Below are positions 10,905-35,636 of a stretch of DNA of 64,000 nucleotides, piece after piece (the stretch's first letter is position 1; the number at the start of each line of letters is the position of its first letter). The stretch is from the NCBI GenBank assembly GCA_009760855.2, contig WPIO01000148.1:62001-126000 (forward strand). Direction: 5' to 3'. The notes under the pieces were generated by a model. The model saw nothing but the letters and a program-made list of their open reading frames with translations, was not told where the DNA came from and did not search any database. Position numbers and translations under genes: made by a program. Origin of the DNA: Cristatella mucedo. Taxonomy: Eukaryota; Bryozoa; Phylactolaemata; Cristatellidae.

Positions 10905-12290
10905 TCGTTAAGTCCACTTGTTGATCTGTCTGCTGCCCTCGACACCAATGATCACGAAGTTCTGCTTGAACGATTGAGAACAAGGATCGGTCTGGCAGAC
11001 GAAGCACTGGCGTGGTTTAAATCCTACTTGTCTGATCGTGTTCACTCCGTGTCGTGTGGGCGTCAGGTCTCACACACGAGAAGGGTCACCTGTGGAGTCC
11101 CTTAAGGGTCTGTACTCGGTCTCTTGCTGTTCTCCATTTATACACAACCTCTGGGTAAAGTGATTAAGGCCCATAGAATAGGATATTACTTCTATGCTGA
11201 CGATACTCAGTTGTATTTGTCATTCAAACCGTCAGAATCTGCTGCGGCAACTGAGAAACGGAATGCTTGCCTTGCCGACATTCAATCCTGGATGTCGGAA
11301 AACTTCCTTAAATTAAATGATGATAAAACCGAACTGCTGCTCTATGGACATCCTAAGCGTGTGGTTGGATTAAAAGGCTTTGCTCTTCTAATAGGTGATG
11401 CTATTGTGCCACCATCACCACGCGCTCGAAATTTAGGTGTCGTTTTCGACAGCTGCCTTAATTTCAAAAGCTTCATTCAGAAGTCTGCCTCTACAGCTAG
11501 CCATCACATCCGATCCCTATCCAAGATTAGGAGGTGTCTCCCACAGTGGCTTGTAAAAGATTTAACTAGCTCTTTAGCTCTGTCTCGGCTTGATTATTGT
11601 AATTCCCTTTTGGCTGGGCTACCAAAGAAAGCTATTATGCCACTACAGCGGACTATGAATATGGCTGCAAGGCTGGTCTTTAAGTCCCAGCGGTTTAAGC
11701 ACGTGTCTCCTTTGCTAAATGAGCTAGGATGGTTGCCGGTTGAGCAACGGATACAGAGCTAAGTTCTTACGCTGACCCACAAGGCCCGCCACGGCTTGGC
11801 TCCTTCATACCTAGCTGAACTGCTGCATCAGTTTCAGCCTGTTCGCGCCCTCAGGTCCGGTGTGGACAATAAATTAGCTGTCTCATTCCTCCGCTTAAAG
11901 ACAGTTGGCGACAGAAACTTTAGCTCTGCAGGTCCTAGACTGTGGAACTCGCTTCCACAATTCTTACGCATCTACAACTACTCTCCTGCTGCCCACTATG
12001 GCACATCTTTTTCAGCGGTCCTGAGCTGCTACTTCTATGCTACTCCTACCTCAACTGCTCTCCTGACTCTGCTATGCTTCCCACTTTCTCTTTGTTGCGT
12101 GAGACGAAGTCTGTTGGCTACCGAATGCGTACCGAAAGCCGCTTAGGCTGTGAGTACGCTATACAAAACTCTCCTGCTTAACACCCACGTGGTCTTTATG
12201 ACTCTGTGTGGAGTTACAGACGGAGATACAGTGATACATTACATTACATTACAGAGATACATTACATTACATTACATTACATACATTGCA
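10905..12290 (+). mobile_element. LINE family B, RT palm to 3' tail
   Basis: 5'-truncated B copy beginning in the RT palm ([20 protein letters not shown]). A stop after CGVP interrupts GVPQGSVLG near 11103. The [11 protein letters not shown] box is present near 11200, then [18 protein letters not shown]. The 3'UTR hairpin is present, followed by (ACATT)n arrays broken by GAGATACAGTG near 12230-12290. It lies just downstream of the MLX stop codon, in antisense orientation to MLX. Confidence 0.92.
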
Positions 12291-12602
12291 GAAGAGGAGC
12301 TTAGGCTTCGCTATGACCCTGGCAGCGGCAAGCCACGAACTCATCGTAGCATCACCTTTAAGAGATCACGTGCTCGATTTCTCTTTCGTCGCTGCAAGAC
12401 AGGCTGGGTGGATCAATGTATAACAATTCAGCAGAATTCTGCGTCTGTAATATGAGCTGCCGGTGGCACTTGCACCTGGCCACCTGTGGGCGAGCGTAAC
12501 TTCGGCGAGCGTCACGTCGCGAGGAGGCGAGTCGAGAGAGAGAGAGCAGAGGTCGGTGACTCGGCGGCGGCTGTAGCTGCTGTAGCCGTCGCCGACACGG
12601 CG

Positions 12603-26255
<13,653 letters not shown>

Positions 26256-27404
26256 TGAAGTCTTGACTCCGTCTCAGACGTCGGAGACGGATCGCGTAGC
26301 GAATTATAAATGACCGACTGCTCCTTTGCAGTAGCTTGACACTTCGCTGCTATCGCTGTTTAGCCTCTCTTTTGAGCAGCACCAGAAGAATATCCGGTCG
26401 GCTCCTGCAATTTTTTTATTCAGAACGCATGTTGTAAGGCATTCAATTTCAAATAGATGTGGCAATCTAGCCATGAGAGGTATGCAATGCATTATAAGTG
26501 GGTCTAAACTTGCTTTCGTACGACAAAGCACGATTGATATCCAGAATTTCTTGTTAATCTGAGCCTTTGGAAAACAGAGCGGCGATATCGCATCCTTATA
26601 TTTTCCATTGGTCATGGCATATGCTTTCATTCTAAATACGTGTGACAGCTTAGAGAAACAACCATTACTAAGAGGTTGTAAGGCTGGCTATAAGGACCCG
26701 TGTCGATCGGTAACTAGCACCTCGTAATAATCTAGAGCTTCCAACAATTTGATAGCTATCGCTTCTCGATCACAAGATGCCCATACTGTGTAAGATAACA
26801 TTTTAGTATCATAGCTATAATGATAATAATAACAATATGGCATTTTATATCGCCTTAAGAGATCCTAACCTCTTTCCACGTACTTCAGATATGCTGAAAA
26901 TAAGCAAGTCAATGGTTAGTTAGCTATCTGTGCTAAACGTGAGCTTGAACATGGATTGCTTATTTGTATGCCCATTGCTATGCACTCTGTATGCGTCATG
27001 ACGAACATTAAGCAGTACTAATCCCATCACAGATTCATCATTTACGCTAATGCTCCCTACAGCTGCGATTGAAACGTTCTTCTCAGTGAACCTCGAGGCT
27101 ATTTAACACCAAACATAGCTCGTTGAATAGAGATATCGCCGATACCAACTCCCCACTTATTTCGAAATAGCAATATAACCGCTGATATGAATTTTGATTC
27201 ATGACCTTGTGTTGACCAGGTTTTCTTTATAGTTTCTGCTTCATAGGCACGGAGCTCTTCAAGACTTCAAACTCCGTCTCGGCTCACATGCAATTCACAG
27301 AATACTAAATATACATAAATCTAAAGCAAGTACCTATAACCAGTCATTCAAATTATTGTTCTGCCTGTCACGTTCCATGCACCAATATCAGAATTAGTAT
27401 TGAA
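26256..27404. other. Upstream region of MLX
   Basis: Should contain the MLX 5'UTR and promoter. A partial inverted repeat, GTCTCAGACGTCGGAGAC with an ACGTC core, lies just upstream of the ATG (about 26271-26288). A relic of the antisense A stem-loop is at about 26820-26895. No other gene is seen. Confidence 0.4.
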
Positions 27405-27825
27405 TAGCAATAATAACAATAATATACGTGTGATATAGCGCCCTCAGAGAACTCAATCTCTTTCTAGGCACTTAACATTTGCTGCAAAGGAAGCACGATT
27501 GAATGGTTAATGGTAGCATGCCCAACGACAACAAGCATACCATGGTTAGGAGTGACATGCACTGGGTCAGCATGCAAATATGGTTAGTGGCAGTATGCAA
27601 AGTGTCAGCACGCATAAGCACGTAAAGGACGAATCCCGTAGACTTACCAAATGCTGCGATAAACAGATGCTTTTTTAGTTTCTTTTTAAATGTGGTAAAG
27701 TCAGGAGATATCATGACGCAAGTCAGAAGTGAGTTCCATACTTGGGGAGCATGCAAGGCACGAGCTACTGCGGAGGCTTGAGTTCCATACTTGGGGAGCA
27801 TGCGAGGCACGAGCTACTGCGGATG
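27405..27825 (-). mobile_element. LINE family A 3' end, antisense
   Basis: An AAT-rich start, the stem-loop complement (27425-27475), the A 3'UTR and the APQVWNSLLTCV..FTTFKKKLKKHLF end of the ORF. About 45 bp (the GAGTTCCATACTTGGGGAGC region) is duplicated at 27730-27822. Confidence 0.85.
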
Positions 27826-28003
27826 CTTAATAATAATAATAATTCACTTGATAAAGCGCCCTCAGAGAACTTAATCTCTCTCTCTAGGCGCTTTACATTT
27901 GCTGTAAAGTGAAATGCAATTGAATGGTAAGTAAAATCATGCTTGAAAAACAAACGAAATGAATAACACGGTTAGGGGTGACATGCACAGGGTCAGCATG
28001 CTT
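27826..28003 (-). mobile_element. LINE family A 3' end, second antisense copy
   Basis: A new (AAT)n start followed by the full stem-loop complement and about 110 bp of 3'UTR. It was inserted next to or into the preceding copy. Confidence 0.85.
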
Positions 28004-28299
28004 GAGTATTAAATATCCATCATGACTCTGTGTGCTACGATGACGTCTGGCGATGCTTGGAGCTACAGGCATGGGCCGAACCGCCACTGCTAGGCTTGTC
28101 GGATTGCTATATTTACATCCGCGCTTTCCTCCAGCATGGTTAGCTGCTTGCAAAACAAATTTTAAGTGTGGCGAAGTAGAGGCGGAGACAACTATGCATA
28201 GAGATACGGGAACGAAAGAGTTCTACGGATGTAGTAGCTACCGTGGATCGGACTAGTAATGTAACATATCTCCTTCTACAAGTTCGCGAATCCACAGAG

Positions 28300-28530
28300 T
28301 CTTATTGCATGTTAAGCAGGAGAGTTTCTGGAGTGAACTCGAAGCCTAAGCGGCTTTCGGTATAGATTCGGTAGCCAACAGACTTCATCTCATGCAGCAA
28401 AGAGAAAGTGAGAAGCATTGTTGAGTCAGGAGGGCAGTTGAGTTGTGAGTATCATGGAAGTAGCACTCCGGGACGGCTGGAAACGATGGGCCACAGCCGG
28501 CATTAGGAAAGTAGATATCGAGCAAGAATT
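28300..28530 (-). mobile_element. LINE family B 3' end, antisense
   Basis: The complement of the B C-terminus (..SLLRETKSVGYR..) and part of its UTR; no pentamer tail remains. Confidence 0.75.
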
Positions 28531-28547
28531 GTCTAGAATCCCCTAAC

Positions 28548-28690
28548 CATGTTATTTTTGTTGTTTATTGAGCATGCTACCACTAACCATTCGATCGCGC
28601 TTCGTTTGTAGCAATTGTAAAGCGACTAGAAAGAGATTGAGTTCTCTGAGGGGGTTTTATCAAATAAAATATTATTATTATTAACTGTGG
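28548..28690 (+). mobile_element. LINE family A 3'UTR and tail
   Basis: About 140 bp from the CCCTAACCATGTTATT block through a slightly degraded stem-loop to (ATT)n. It seems inserted into a B copy, because B sequence continues on the far side. Confidence 0.85.
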
Positions 28691-28699
28691 AAGTGATTA

Positions 28700-28840
28700 A
28701 CAAAGTCTATGACCTGCACAGAAAATGCTTCTGTCGCTTACGGTCTTTAAGCAAAATAACGGAGCCGCTAATTAATTCTCTATAGATGGCCTACGGACGT
28801 GAGTACGCTAAAACTGGTACCGCAGTTCAGCTATATATGA
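28700..28840 (-). mobile_element. LINE family B fragment, antisense
   Basis: The complement of the B segment around LRLKTVGDRSFSSAG and VRALRS. It is collinear with 28300-28530 across the family-A insert. Confidence 0.6.
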
Positions 28841-28849
28841 AAGAGAAAG

Positions 28850-29980
28850 CCGTAGAAACAGTTTCAGCCGAAAGAGTTTACCTATGGAGCCGGAAGGAGC
28901 GTCACGTGTCTTTTGGGGATTTGAATTGAGGCTTGGTGCGGCTTATGCCAGATATTCGGTGGGACGAAGACAGCCAGACTTGTACCCAGGCTCGGTTCGG
29001 TTGGCAAGGACCGGACGGCTATAGTGAGGGTCAGGGTCACCGGCTAGGTCGGGGTCGGACCCTACGGCACGGCCGGATGTGTGCGGTGACGTGATGTCAC
29101 CAGGGCTCTTGGGTACGGGAAGTTGGCCAAGTAAGTCGCGGTGTTGGAGGCTCCCGGTCTCGCCGAGTTATGCACCTGGATTCGTGCAGGCGTGCTCCGG
29201 CGATGCTGCCACGCACGCAAGGGAACGAGTACCCAAGGCCCGAGTGGAGCTGGATAGCTCACTCGTTGTTGACTTGTTTATACCGCGTTCCCCGTGTAGC
29301 GTGTTCGTGACCCCCCCCCCCCGAGTGTTGGCGTCTTTCGGTGGAAGCTTACGACTGTGGTAGTTGTCGACTCGGACTAGCCAGCAGTTACTCAGCCAGC
29401 CGGGTTTTGGACGGCGTACGCTCGTTCTGTTGGACTTGGAGTCGGTACAACGACAGGACTGCGGAAGCCGACTGACCCCAACTAACACGTTTGTTCGCGC
29501 TTGCTGCGTCATCTTGCGCTCCCATAGTGTATAATGTATAGGATCCTCCCTGTAGACTTGTTTAGTTCCCCTGTTGTTGTAGGCGCATGCGTTATTATAA
29601 AGATGTTTAACCTGACGGCTGCTCATCTTACCCTAGCTCGGCGGCATGGCGAGCGGCAGCGTGGCCGGAGTATGGCGGGGTTTGGCGGGAATTAGCCTCT
29701 GACCCCTGGAACCCGGTTACAGACTTTTAGAAAAGTGTCAGAAGCTATCATCTAGTGTGACCTATTCAGGTCCCAATAGATGATAGTTGAAAACCAGATA
29801 GTCTGAAAACCAGAGTACCTCGCTCTCGTAGGCAAGAGTGTAGATGCAGGCTTTGATGAGGCCACCAACGGTTCTCTGGAATTCAGCGGTTCTCTGGCAT
29901 TGATGGCATAGCTAATACTAATATGATAAGTTTGAAGATGTACTACCGGAGAGCAATAGTGGCAAACTAAGAAAACCTTC
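28850..29980. other. GC-rich unique region, no recognised gene
   Basis: Rich in CpG, with a C10 tract at about 29310 and a 152-codon minus-strand open frame (29168-29626) that resembles nothing I know. An 8-bp inverted repeat (ATCATCTA/TAGATGAT) lies near 29748-29783. It could be a CpG-rich promoter or an unrecognised element. Confidence 0.3.
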
Positions 29981-29982
29981 AA

Positions 29983-30235
29983 ATAATAATAATAGACTTG
30001 ATAAAGCGCCCTCAGAGAACTCAATCTCTTTCTAGGCGCTTCACGTTTGCTGCAAAAGGAAGCGCTATTGAATGGTGACTAATATCATGCTTGATAAGCA
30101 TGAATAACATGGTTAGGGGTGACAAGCATAAGGTCGGCATGAAAATGTGGTTCGTGGCAGCATGCACGGTGTCAGCACGCATAAGCACATGAAGGACGAA
30201 TGTCAGGGACTAACTAAATGCTGTCCTAAATAGGT
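29983..30235 (-). mobile_element. LINE family A 3' end, antisense
   Basis: (AAT)n start, stem-loop complement, and UTR to the ..NLKTHLF.. end of the ORF, where the 5' end of the next element begins. Confidence 0.9.
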
Positions 30236-30246
30236 GTGTCTCGCCT

Positions 30247-30614
30247 CCTGACATAGAGCGCTCTAACGTGCGTTCGTGTTCGTTGCAGAATTCTTCCGAA
30301 AACCGAAGTTCTTGCGAACATCGTATAAGGAAACGATACAGCTAAGACCTGTTTAAAGTTATTCTGATTGTTATTTGACCGTAGCGAGTAAGAAATTACG
30401 TGCTTAAGGACACCTAAACGCTTATCGTCTCCTGACATAGAGCGCTCTAACGTGCGTTCTTGTTCGTTGCAGAATTCTTCCGAAAACCGAAGTTCTTGCG
30501 AACATCGTATACGGAAACGATACAGCTAAGACCTGTTTAAAGTTATTCTGATTGTTATTTGACCGTAGCGCGGAATAATTTACGTGCCTATGGACATCTA
30601 AACGCTTATCGCTT
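30247..30614 (+). repeat. Two 184-bp tandem units at the 5' end of LINE A
   Basis: Units start at 30247 and 30431 (CCTGACATAGAGCGCTCTAA) and differ at only about seven to ten positions. They are immediately followed by the LINE leader. Tandem 5' monomers carry the promoter in mouse L1; the same role is likely here but not shown. Confidence 0.9.
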
Positions 30615-30699
30615 CGGGCTGCTTGGTCTCCCACGCCAGCGGCTGCCTTAGCTACGCCTGCCTTAGCTACGCCGGCGGCTAGTAACCTGCTTGTTAGTA

Positions 30700-31872
30700 A
30701 TGATCGTCAAGCTGTTATCGCTTCGTCATCGCATATCAAATGCATTCCTAGATATTAATGTTGTTGCTAAGATTCATGAACTATGCATTAACAAAAGAAA
30801 AGCACCCAGTAGCCGCCGCGGTGGCCGGAACCGCCAGCTCAGACGCCGCTCGTTGGGCAGAACCTGCAAGCTGAGTACCAGCTCGTTCGGTATTCCTAGC
30901 ATTGTCTCGAACCGCTCAGCACGCTCCCCCACATGCGTCACTGTAAATTCCTCAAACTTAGTGGTCATGAAGCCTGTTGTAACCCCATCGGCCAGACTTA
31001 ACGCTTGCCTTTGGAATCCTCGCTCGATGTGCAATAAACCTTTAGTAATAAGCGACCTTATTTCTGAAAATGGTATCGACCTGCTCGCCCTAACTGAAAC
31101 TTGGCTGAAATCGATAAACTGTCCGACAATTAAAGACACAACTCCATCTGGTTTCTCGTACTTTCACACCCCTAGATCAATCAAAACTGGAGGTGGAGTT
31201 GCTATTGTCGTGCGCTTGAAATTCAACTTCAAGCCATTTGCGGTACCCTCGAAGCAGTCTTTTGAATCAATTGTCTTGGTCTCACCCGAAAACAAGCTAC
31301 CGATAGTGGCAGTAGTCTATCGCCCACCAGGTACCAAATCCTCCTTTATCTCAGATTTCTCCGATCTCATTTCGATTCTGTGTGCAAGAAATCGATCCTT
31401 CCTCGTAATGGGTGATTTCAACGTTCACTTTGATAACTTATCTGACGCTTTCAGCACCGAATTTCGTGCATTGACTGACTCATTGTCTTTTGTGGCTCAT
31501 GTGCATGGCCCTACCCACATCAAGGGTCACACACTCGACCAGATTTTCTCATATAACTGCACTTTGTCATCACCAATTATTACCAAATCATGCTTATCTG
31601 ACCACATGCAGATCTCGTTCAATCTACAGTGTGTGCTCACATCCTCCTCTAAAATAACCTGTGAATCGCGAAACCTCAAGACCCTTGACATCGATGCTGT
31701 CCGTGCGAGAATATCTGCTTCGACTCTGCTGCTCAGTCCTCCCTCCGAGCTGTCATCATTGGTAGATAGCTACAACAAGACACTAGCTGACACGCTCGAC
31801 GAGTTTGCACCTCTGAACAAAGCGCACTGTGCGCCCCCGCCCAGACGGCCTATGGTTTACCACAGACATTAA
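30700..31872 (+). CDS. LINE A ORF2, AP endonuclease part (frameshifted)
   Basis: The ATG at 30700 opens a frame with a basic N-terminus (about 100 residues, several Arg runs) followed by an apurinic endonuclease-like domain. This domain nicks target DNA to start target-primed reverse transcription. Motifs in order: NACLWNPRSMCNK, LLALTETWL (catalytic Glu), GGGVAIV, VVYRPPG, VMGDFNVHFD (Asp/Asn), HTLDQIFS and CLSDHMQISF (His). All expected active-site residues are visible. A frameshift near 31850 ends the frame. The correct continuation (WFTTDIKLARSTKRKLEKAY) is in another frame from about 31829 and runs to the B insertion. Confidence 0.9.
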   Translation: MIVKLLSLRHRISNAFLDINVVAKIHELCINKRKAPSSRRGGRNRQLRRRSLGRTCKLSTSSFGIPSIVSNRSARSPTCVTVNSSNLVVMKPVVTPSARLNACLWNPRSMCNKPLVISDLISENGIDLLALTETWLKSINCPTIKDTTPSGFSYFHTPRSIKTGGGVAIVVRLKFNFKPFAVPSKQSFESIVLVSPENKLPIVAVVYRPPGTKSSFISDFSDLISILCARNRSFLVMGDFNVHFDNLSDAFSTEFRALTDSLSFVAHVHGPTHIKGHTLDQIFSYNCTLSSPIITKSCLSDHMQISFNLQCVLTSSSKITCESRNLKTLDIDAVRARISASTLLLSPPSELSSLVDSYNKTLADTLDEFAPLNKAHCAPPPRRPMVYHRH

Positions 31873-32010
31873 ACTAGCCAGGTCTACTAAACGAAAGCTT
31901 GAAAAAGCATACAAAAGATCCGGACTAACTGTCCATCGACAGGCTTATGAAGACTACTGTAAGTCGTATCATTCGATCCTAGCAAAGGCCAAGTCTAGCT
32001 TCTCTAGAAA

Positions 32011-33563
32011 CATTGTTGAATCAGCACTCTACCGAAACTGCTCTCCTCCGTGTTAACAATGACATTCTACGTGGCAACGACGACGGGAATGTCACTGCCC
32101 TAGCTCTGCTAGATCTGTCTGCTGCCTTCGACACCATTGATCACGAAGTTCTGCTTGAACGACTGAGAACAACGATCGGTCTGGCAGACGAAGCACTGGC
32201 GTGGTTTAAATCATACTTGTCTGATCGTGTTCAATCCGTGTCGTGTGGGGGTCAGATCTCAGACATGAGAAGGGTCACCTGTGGAGTCCCCCAAGGGTCT
32301 GTACTTGGTCCCTTGCTGTTCTCCATTTATACGCAACCTCTGGGAAAAGTGATAAAGGCCCATGGAATAGGATATCACTTCTATGCTGACGATACTCAGT
32401 TGTATTTGTCATTTAAACCGTCGGAATCTGCTGCAGCAACTGAGAAACTGAATGCTTGCCTTGCCGACATTCGATCCTGGATGTCGGAAAACTTCCTGAA
32501 GTTAAATGATGATAAAACCGAACTGCTTCTCGTAGGACACCCTAAGCGTGTGGCTGGATTAAAAGGCTTTGCTGTTCTAATGATATTGCACTTGATAAAG
32601 CGCCCTCAGAGAACTTAATCTCTTTCTAGGCGCTTTACATTTGCTGTAAAGTGATATGCAATAGAATAGTAAGTAAAATCATGCTTGAAAAACAAACAAA
32701 ATGAATAATATGGTTAGGGGTTACGATGCTATTGTGCGACCTTCACCACGTGCTCGTAATCTAGGTGTCGTGTTCGACAGCTGCCTCAATTTCAAAAGCT
32801 TCACTCAGAAGACTGCCTCTACAGCTAGCCATCACAACCGATCCAAATCCAAGATTAGAAGCTGTCTCCCACAGTGGCTTGTAAAAAATTTAACTAGCTC
32901 TTTAGTTCTGTCTCGGCTTGATTATTGTAATTCCCTTTTGGCTGGGCTACCAAAGAAAGCTATTATGCCACTACAGCGGACTATGAATATGGCTGCAAGG
33001 CTGGTCTTCAAGTCCCAGCGGTTTGAGCACGTGTCACCTTTGCTGGAAGAGCTAGGATGGCTGCCGGTTGAGCAAAGGATACGGAGCAAAGTTCTTACGC
33101 TGACCCACAAGGCCCGCCACGGCTTGGCTCCTTCATACCTAGCTGAACTGCTACATCAGTTTCAGCCTGTTCGCGCCCTCAGGTCCTGTGTGGACAATAA
33201 ATTAGCTGTCCCATTCCTCCGCTTAAAGACAGTTGGCGACAGAAGCTTTAGCTCTGCAGGTCCTAGACTGTGGAACTCGCTTCCACAATTCTTACGCTAC
33301 GACATCTACTCTCCTACTGCCGACTATGGCACATCTTTTTCAGCGGTCCTGAACTGCTACTTCTATGCTACTCACTACCTCAACTGCTCTCCTGACTCTG
33401 CTATGCTTCTCACTTTCTCTTTGTTGCGTGAGACGAAGTCTGTTGGCTCCCGAATGCGTACCGAAAGCCGCTTAGGTTGTGAGTGCGCTATACAAAACTC
33501 TCCTGCGCAACGCCCACATGGTCTTCATGACTTTGTGGAATTACTGACGGAGATACATTACAT
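32011..33563 (+). mobile_element. LINE family B, 5'-truncated, nested in LINE A
   Basis: Starts in the middle of the RT palm ([13 protein letters not shown]) and ends with the B hairpin and (ATTAC)n tail at about 33550-33563. LINE A linker sequence lies on both sides. RT boxes [34 protein letters not shown] and [12 protein letters not shown] are intact. The copy is itself split by the antisense A fragment at 32583-32725. Confidence 0.93.
32583..32725 (-). mobile_element. LINE family A 3' fragment nested in LINE B
   Basis: About 143 bp: stem-loop complement and part of the 3'UTR, placed within the B codons for [10 protein letters not shown]. It is the innermost layer of a three-level nest. 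The AAT-rich tail is nearly absent and a few bases of B appear lost, so the target-site duplication is unclear. Confidence 0.9.
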
Positions 33564-35379
33564 TACATTACAGATGCACAATCCAAAAATGCTGACGTCG
33601 ACAATAAACCATCTCCTCAACCGTTCCCAGATTAGCTCCTTACCTGATGATCCCTGTTATGATCTAGCCGATCGCTTCTCTCGATTCTTTGTGCAGAAGA
33701 TAGACATGATCAGGAAATCCATCCCTGCGATGACAACCCTCCCCCCACTAGAATGCTGTTCCTCGGTTCCTGGCTGCGCCTCAATGTCTGCATTTAATCA
33801 GGTTACTAGTGATATAGTCCTAAAGTTCGTATCGCAATCAAAGAAGACAACAAGTCCTCTGGACCCTATTCCCACTGTCCTGCTCCTACGTTGCACTGAT
33901 CTGCTGCTGCCATGCATAACTAACATCATTAATATGTCATTCGCCTCAGGTCATGTCCCAGCACCTTTCAAAAAAGCTGTAGTCAGGCCTCTCCTCAAGA
34001 AAGCAACACTAGACCAAGAGAACTTGAGCAACTACCGCCCAGTCTCCCTTCTACCATTTCGATCAAAGAAACTGGAACGGGTCGTAGCAGACGAGCGAAA
34101 CTCATATATCGAAACCTCACACCTTGCAAGTAAGTTCCAGTCCGGCTTTAGAGCTAATTACTCCACAGAGTCAGCATTGCTTCGGGTGTACAACGACCTA
34201 CTTAGGAATGCAGACATGGGTAGAGTGTCTCTGCTTGTTTTGCTCGATCTTTCGGCAGCTTTTGACGCCATCGATCACAAAGTTCTTCTAGAGCGCCTCT
34301 CATCTCGCCTGGGCATCACTGGCACTGCTCTGCAGTGGTTCAGGTCCTATCTCAGTGGGAGACTCGCGAGTATTGACGTGAATAGACAAAGATCATCTGA
34401 AGTACCTCTGAAATATGGAGTACCTCAGGGCTCCGTGCTAGGTCCGGTTCTTTTCACGGTTTATACTCTCCCTCTTGCTGATGTGATTGGTAAGCACAAT
34501 CTAGGCTTTCACTTCTATGCGGATGACACTCAGTTGTACCTTTGCTTTGATCCCTCCCAGCCTTCGACCACCTCAAATTCTCTCAACTCACTTACTGCAT
34601 GCATTGGTGACATCCGCACATGGATGGCAGCAAATTTTCTAAAACTAAACGATGACAAAACTAACTTACTAGTTATGGGCAAACCCAGTGTGATCCAGAG
34701 ATTGGAAAGGCTGACGCTCAAAATTGGCTCTGCCAGCATATCTCCTGTCGAATCAGCTCGAAATCTAGGTGTCATATTCCAAAGCGACCTCTCGTTAGAC
34801 GACCATATCAGCTCCACGGTCAAATATGCCTATTTGGAGCTTCACAATATTGCTAAAATTCGGGCTTGTTTAGATAAGGATACCACATCTAAGTTGGTCC
34901 ATGCATTGGTGACATCTCGTCTCGACTTCTGCAACTCACTGCTTACTGGCCTATCAGCATGTGCGATCAGGCGATTGCAGCTGGTGCAAAACTCCGCAGC
35001 TAGGCTTGTCTGTCGTGAGCGTCGCAGTTGCCACGTTACTCCACTTCTCACCGACCTGCACTGGCTACCAGTCAAGCAACGGATTGACTTCAAAGTTTTG
35101 TCGCTCACTTTTTTGTCCCTTCACTCTATGGCTCCAGCCTATCTCTCCGACATACTCTTCCATCAGGCCAAGCATCGTACCACCTGCTTTTCAGAATCCA
35201 ACAGTCCACAAATGCCTTGTACAAACCTCAAATCCTTTCGAGACCGTGCATTTAGTTCGTATGCTCCTAAAGCCTGGAACTCCCTCCCGACCTGCGTCAG
35301 AACATCCCCTGACCTGACCACATTTAAAAGGAACTTAAAAACACACCTATTTGGGACAGCATTTAGTGGGTCCCTGTGA
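33564..35379 (+). CDS. LINE A ORF2, reverse transcriptase and C-terminal part
   Basis: Uninterrupted RT frame of about 600 codons (stop 35377-35379). Order: linker NPKMLTSTINHLLNR, an SPLDPIPTVLL block, [53 protein letters not shown] (first catalytic Asp), [32 protein letters not shown] (YADD), [15 protein letters not shown], thumb SARNLGVIFQSDLSL, then the C-terminal SRLDFCNSLL and APKAWNSLPTCVR blocks. This is the best-preserved RT in the window. It is open in frame with the upstream B fragment, so a naive call gives an 892-codon chimera from 32701. Confidence 0.93.
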
Positions 35380-35592
35380 TTCGTCCTTGATGTGCTTATG
35401 CGTGCTGACCCTGTGCATACTGCCACTAACCACATTTGCATGCTGACCCTGTGCATGTCACCCCTAACCATGTTATTCATTTTTATTGTTTTTCAAGTAT
35501 GATTTTACTTACCATTTAATTGCATTTCCCTTTGCAGCAAATGTAAAGCGCCTAGAAAGAGATTAAGTTCTCTGAGGGCGCTTTATCAAGTA

Positions 35593-35631
<39 letters not shown>

Positions 35632-35636
35632 GTCTT

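Larger units (their letters stand above)
30236..35636 (+). mobile_element. Near-complete LINE family A, split by nested insertions
   Basis: The only copy here with a 5' region. Order: tandem 5' units (30247-30614), an ATG at 30700, AP endonuclease, then a nested B element (32011-33563), then the A linker, RT, C-terminal domain, 3'UTR, stem-loop (about 35545-35590) and (ATT)n (35596-35631). Without the insertion the element is about 3.85 kb. A sequences before (..SRNIVESA) and after (NPKMLTSTINHLLNR) the B insert are the normal continuous linker of this LINE class. One frameshift near 31850 and the insertion inactivate it; otherwise it is well preserved and therefore young. No separate ORF1 is seen. 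Confidence 0.92.

Noticed and set aside
29168..29626. 152-codon minus-strand open frame
   Set aside because: It lies in GC-rich DNA where stops are rare; no domain or splice signal was recognised.
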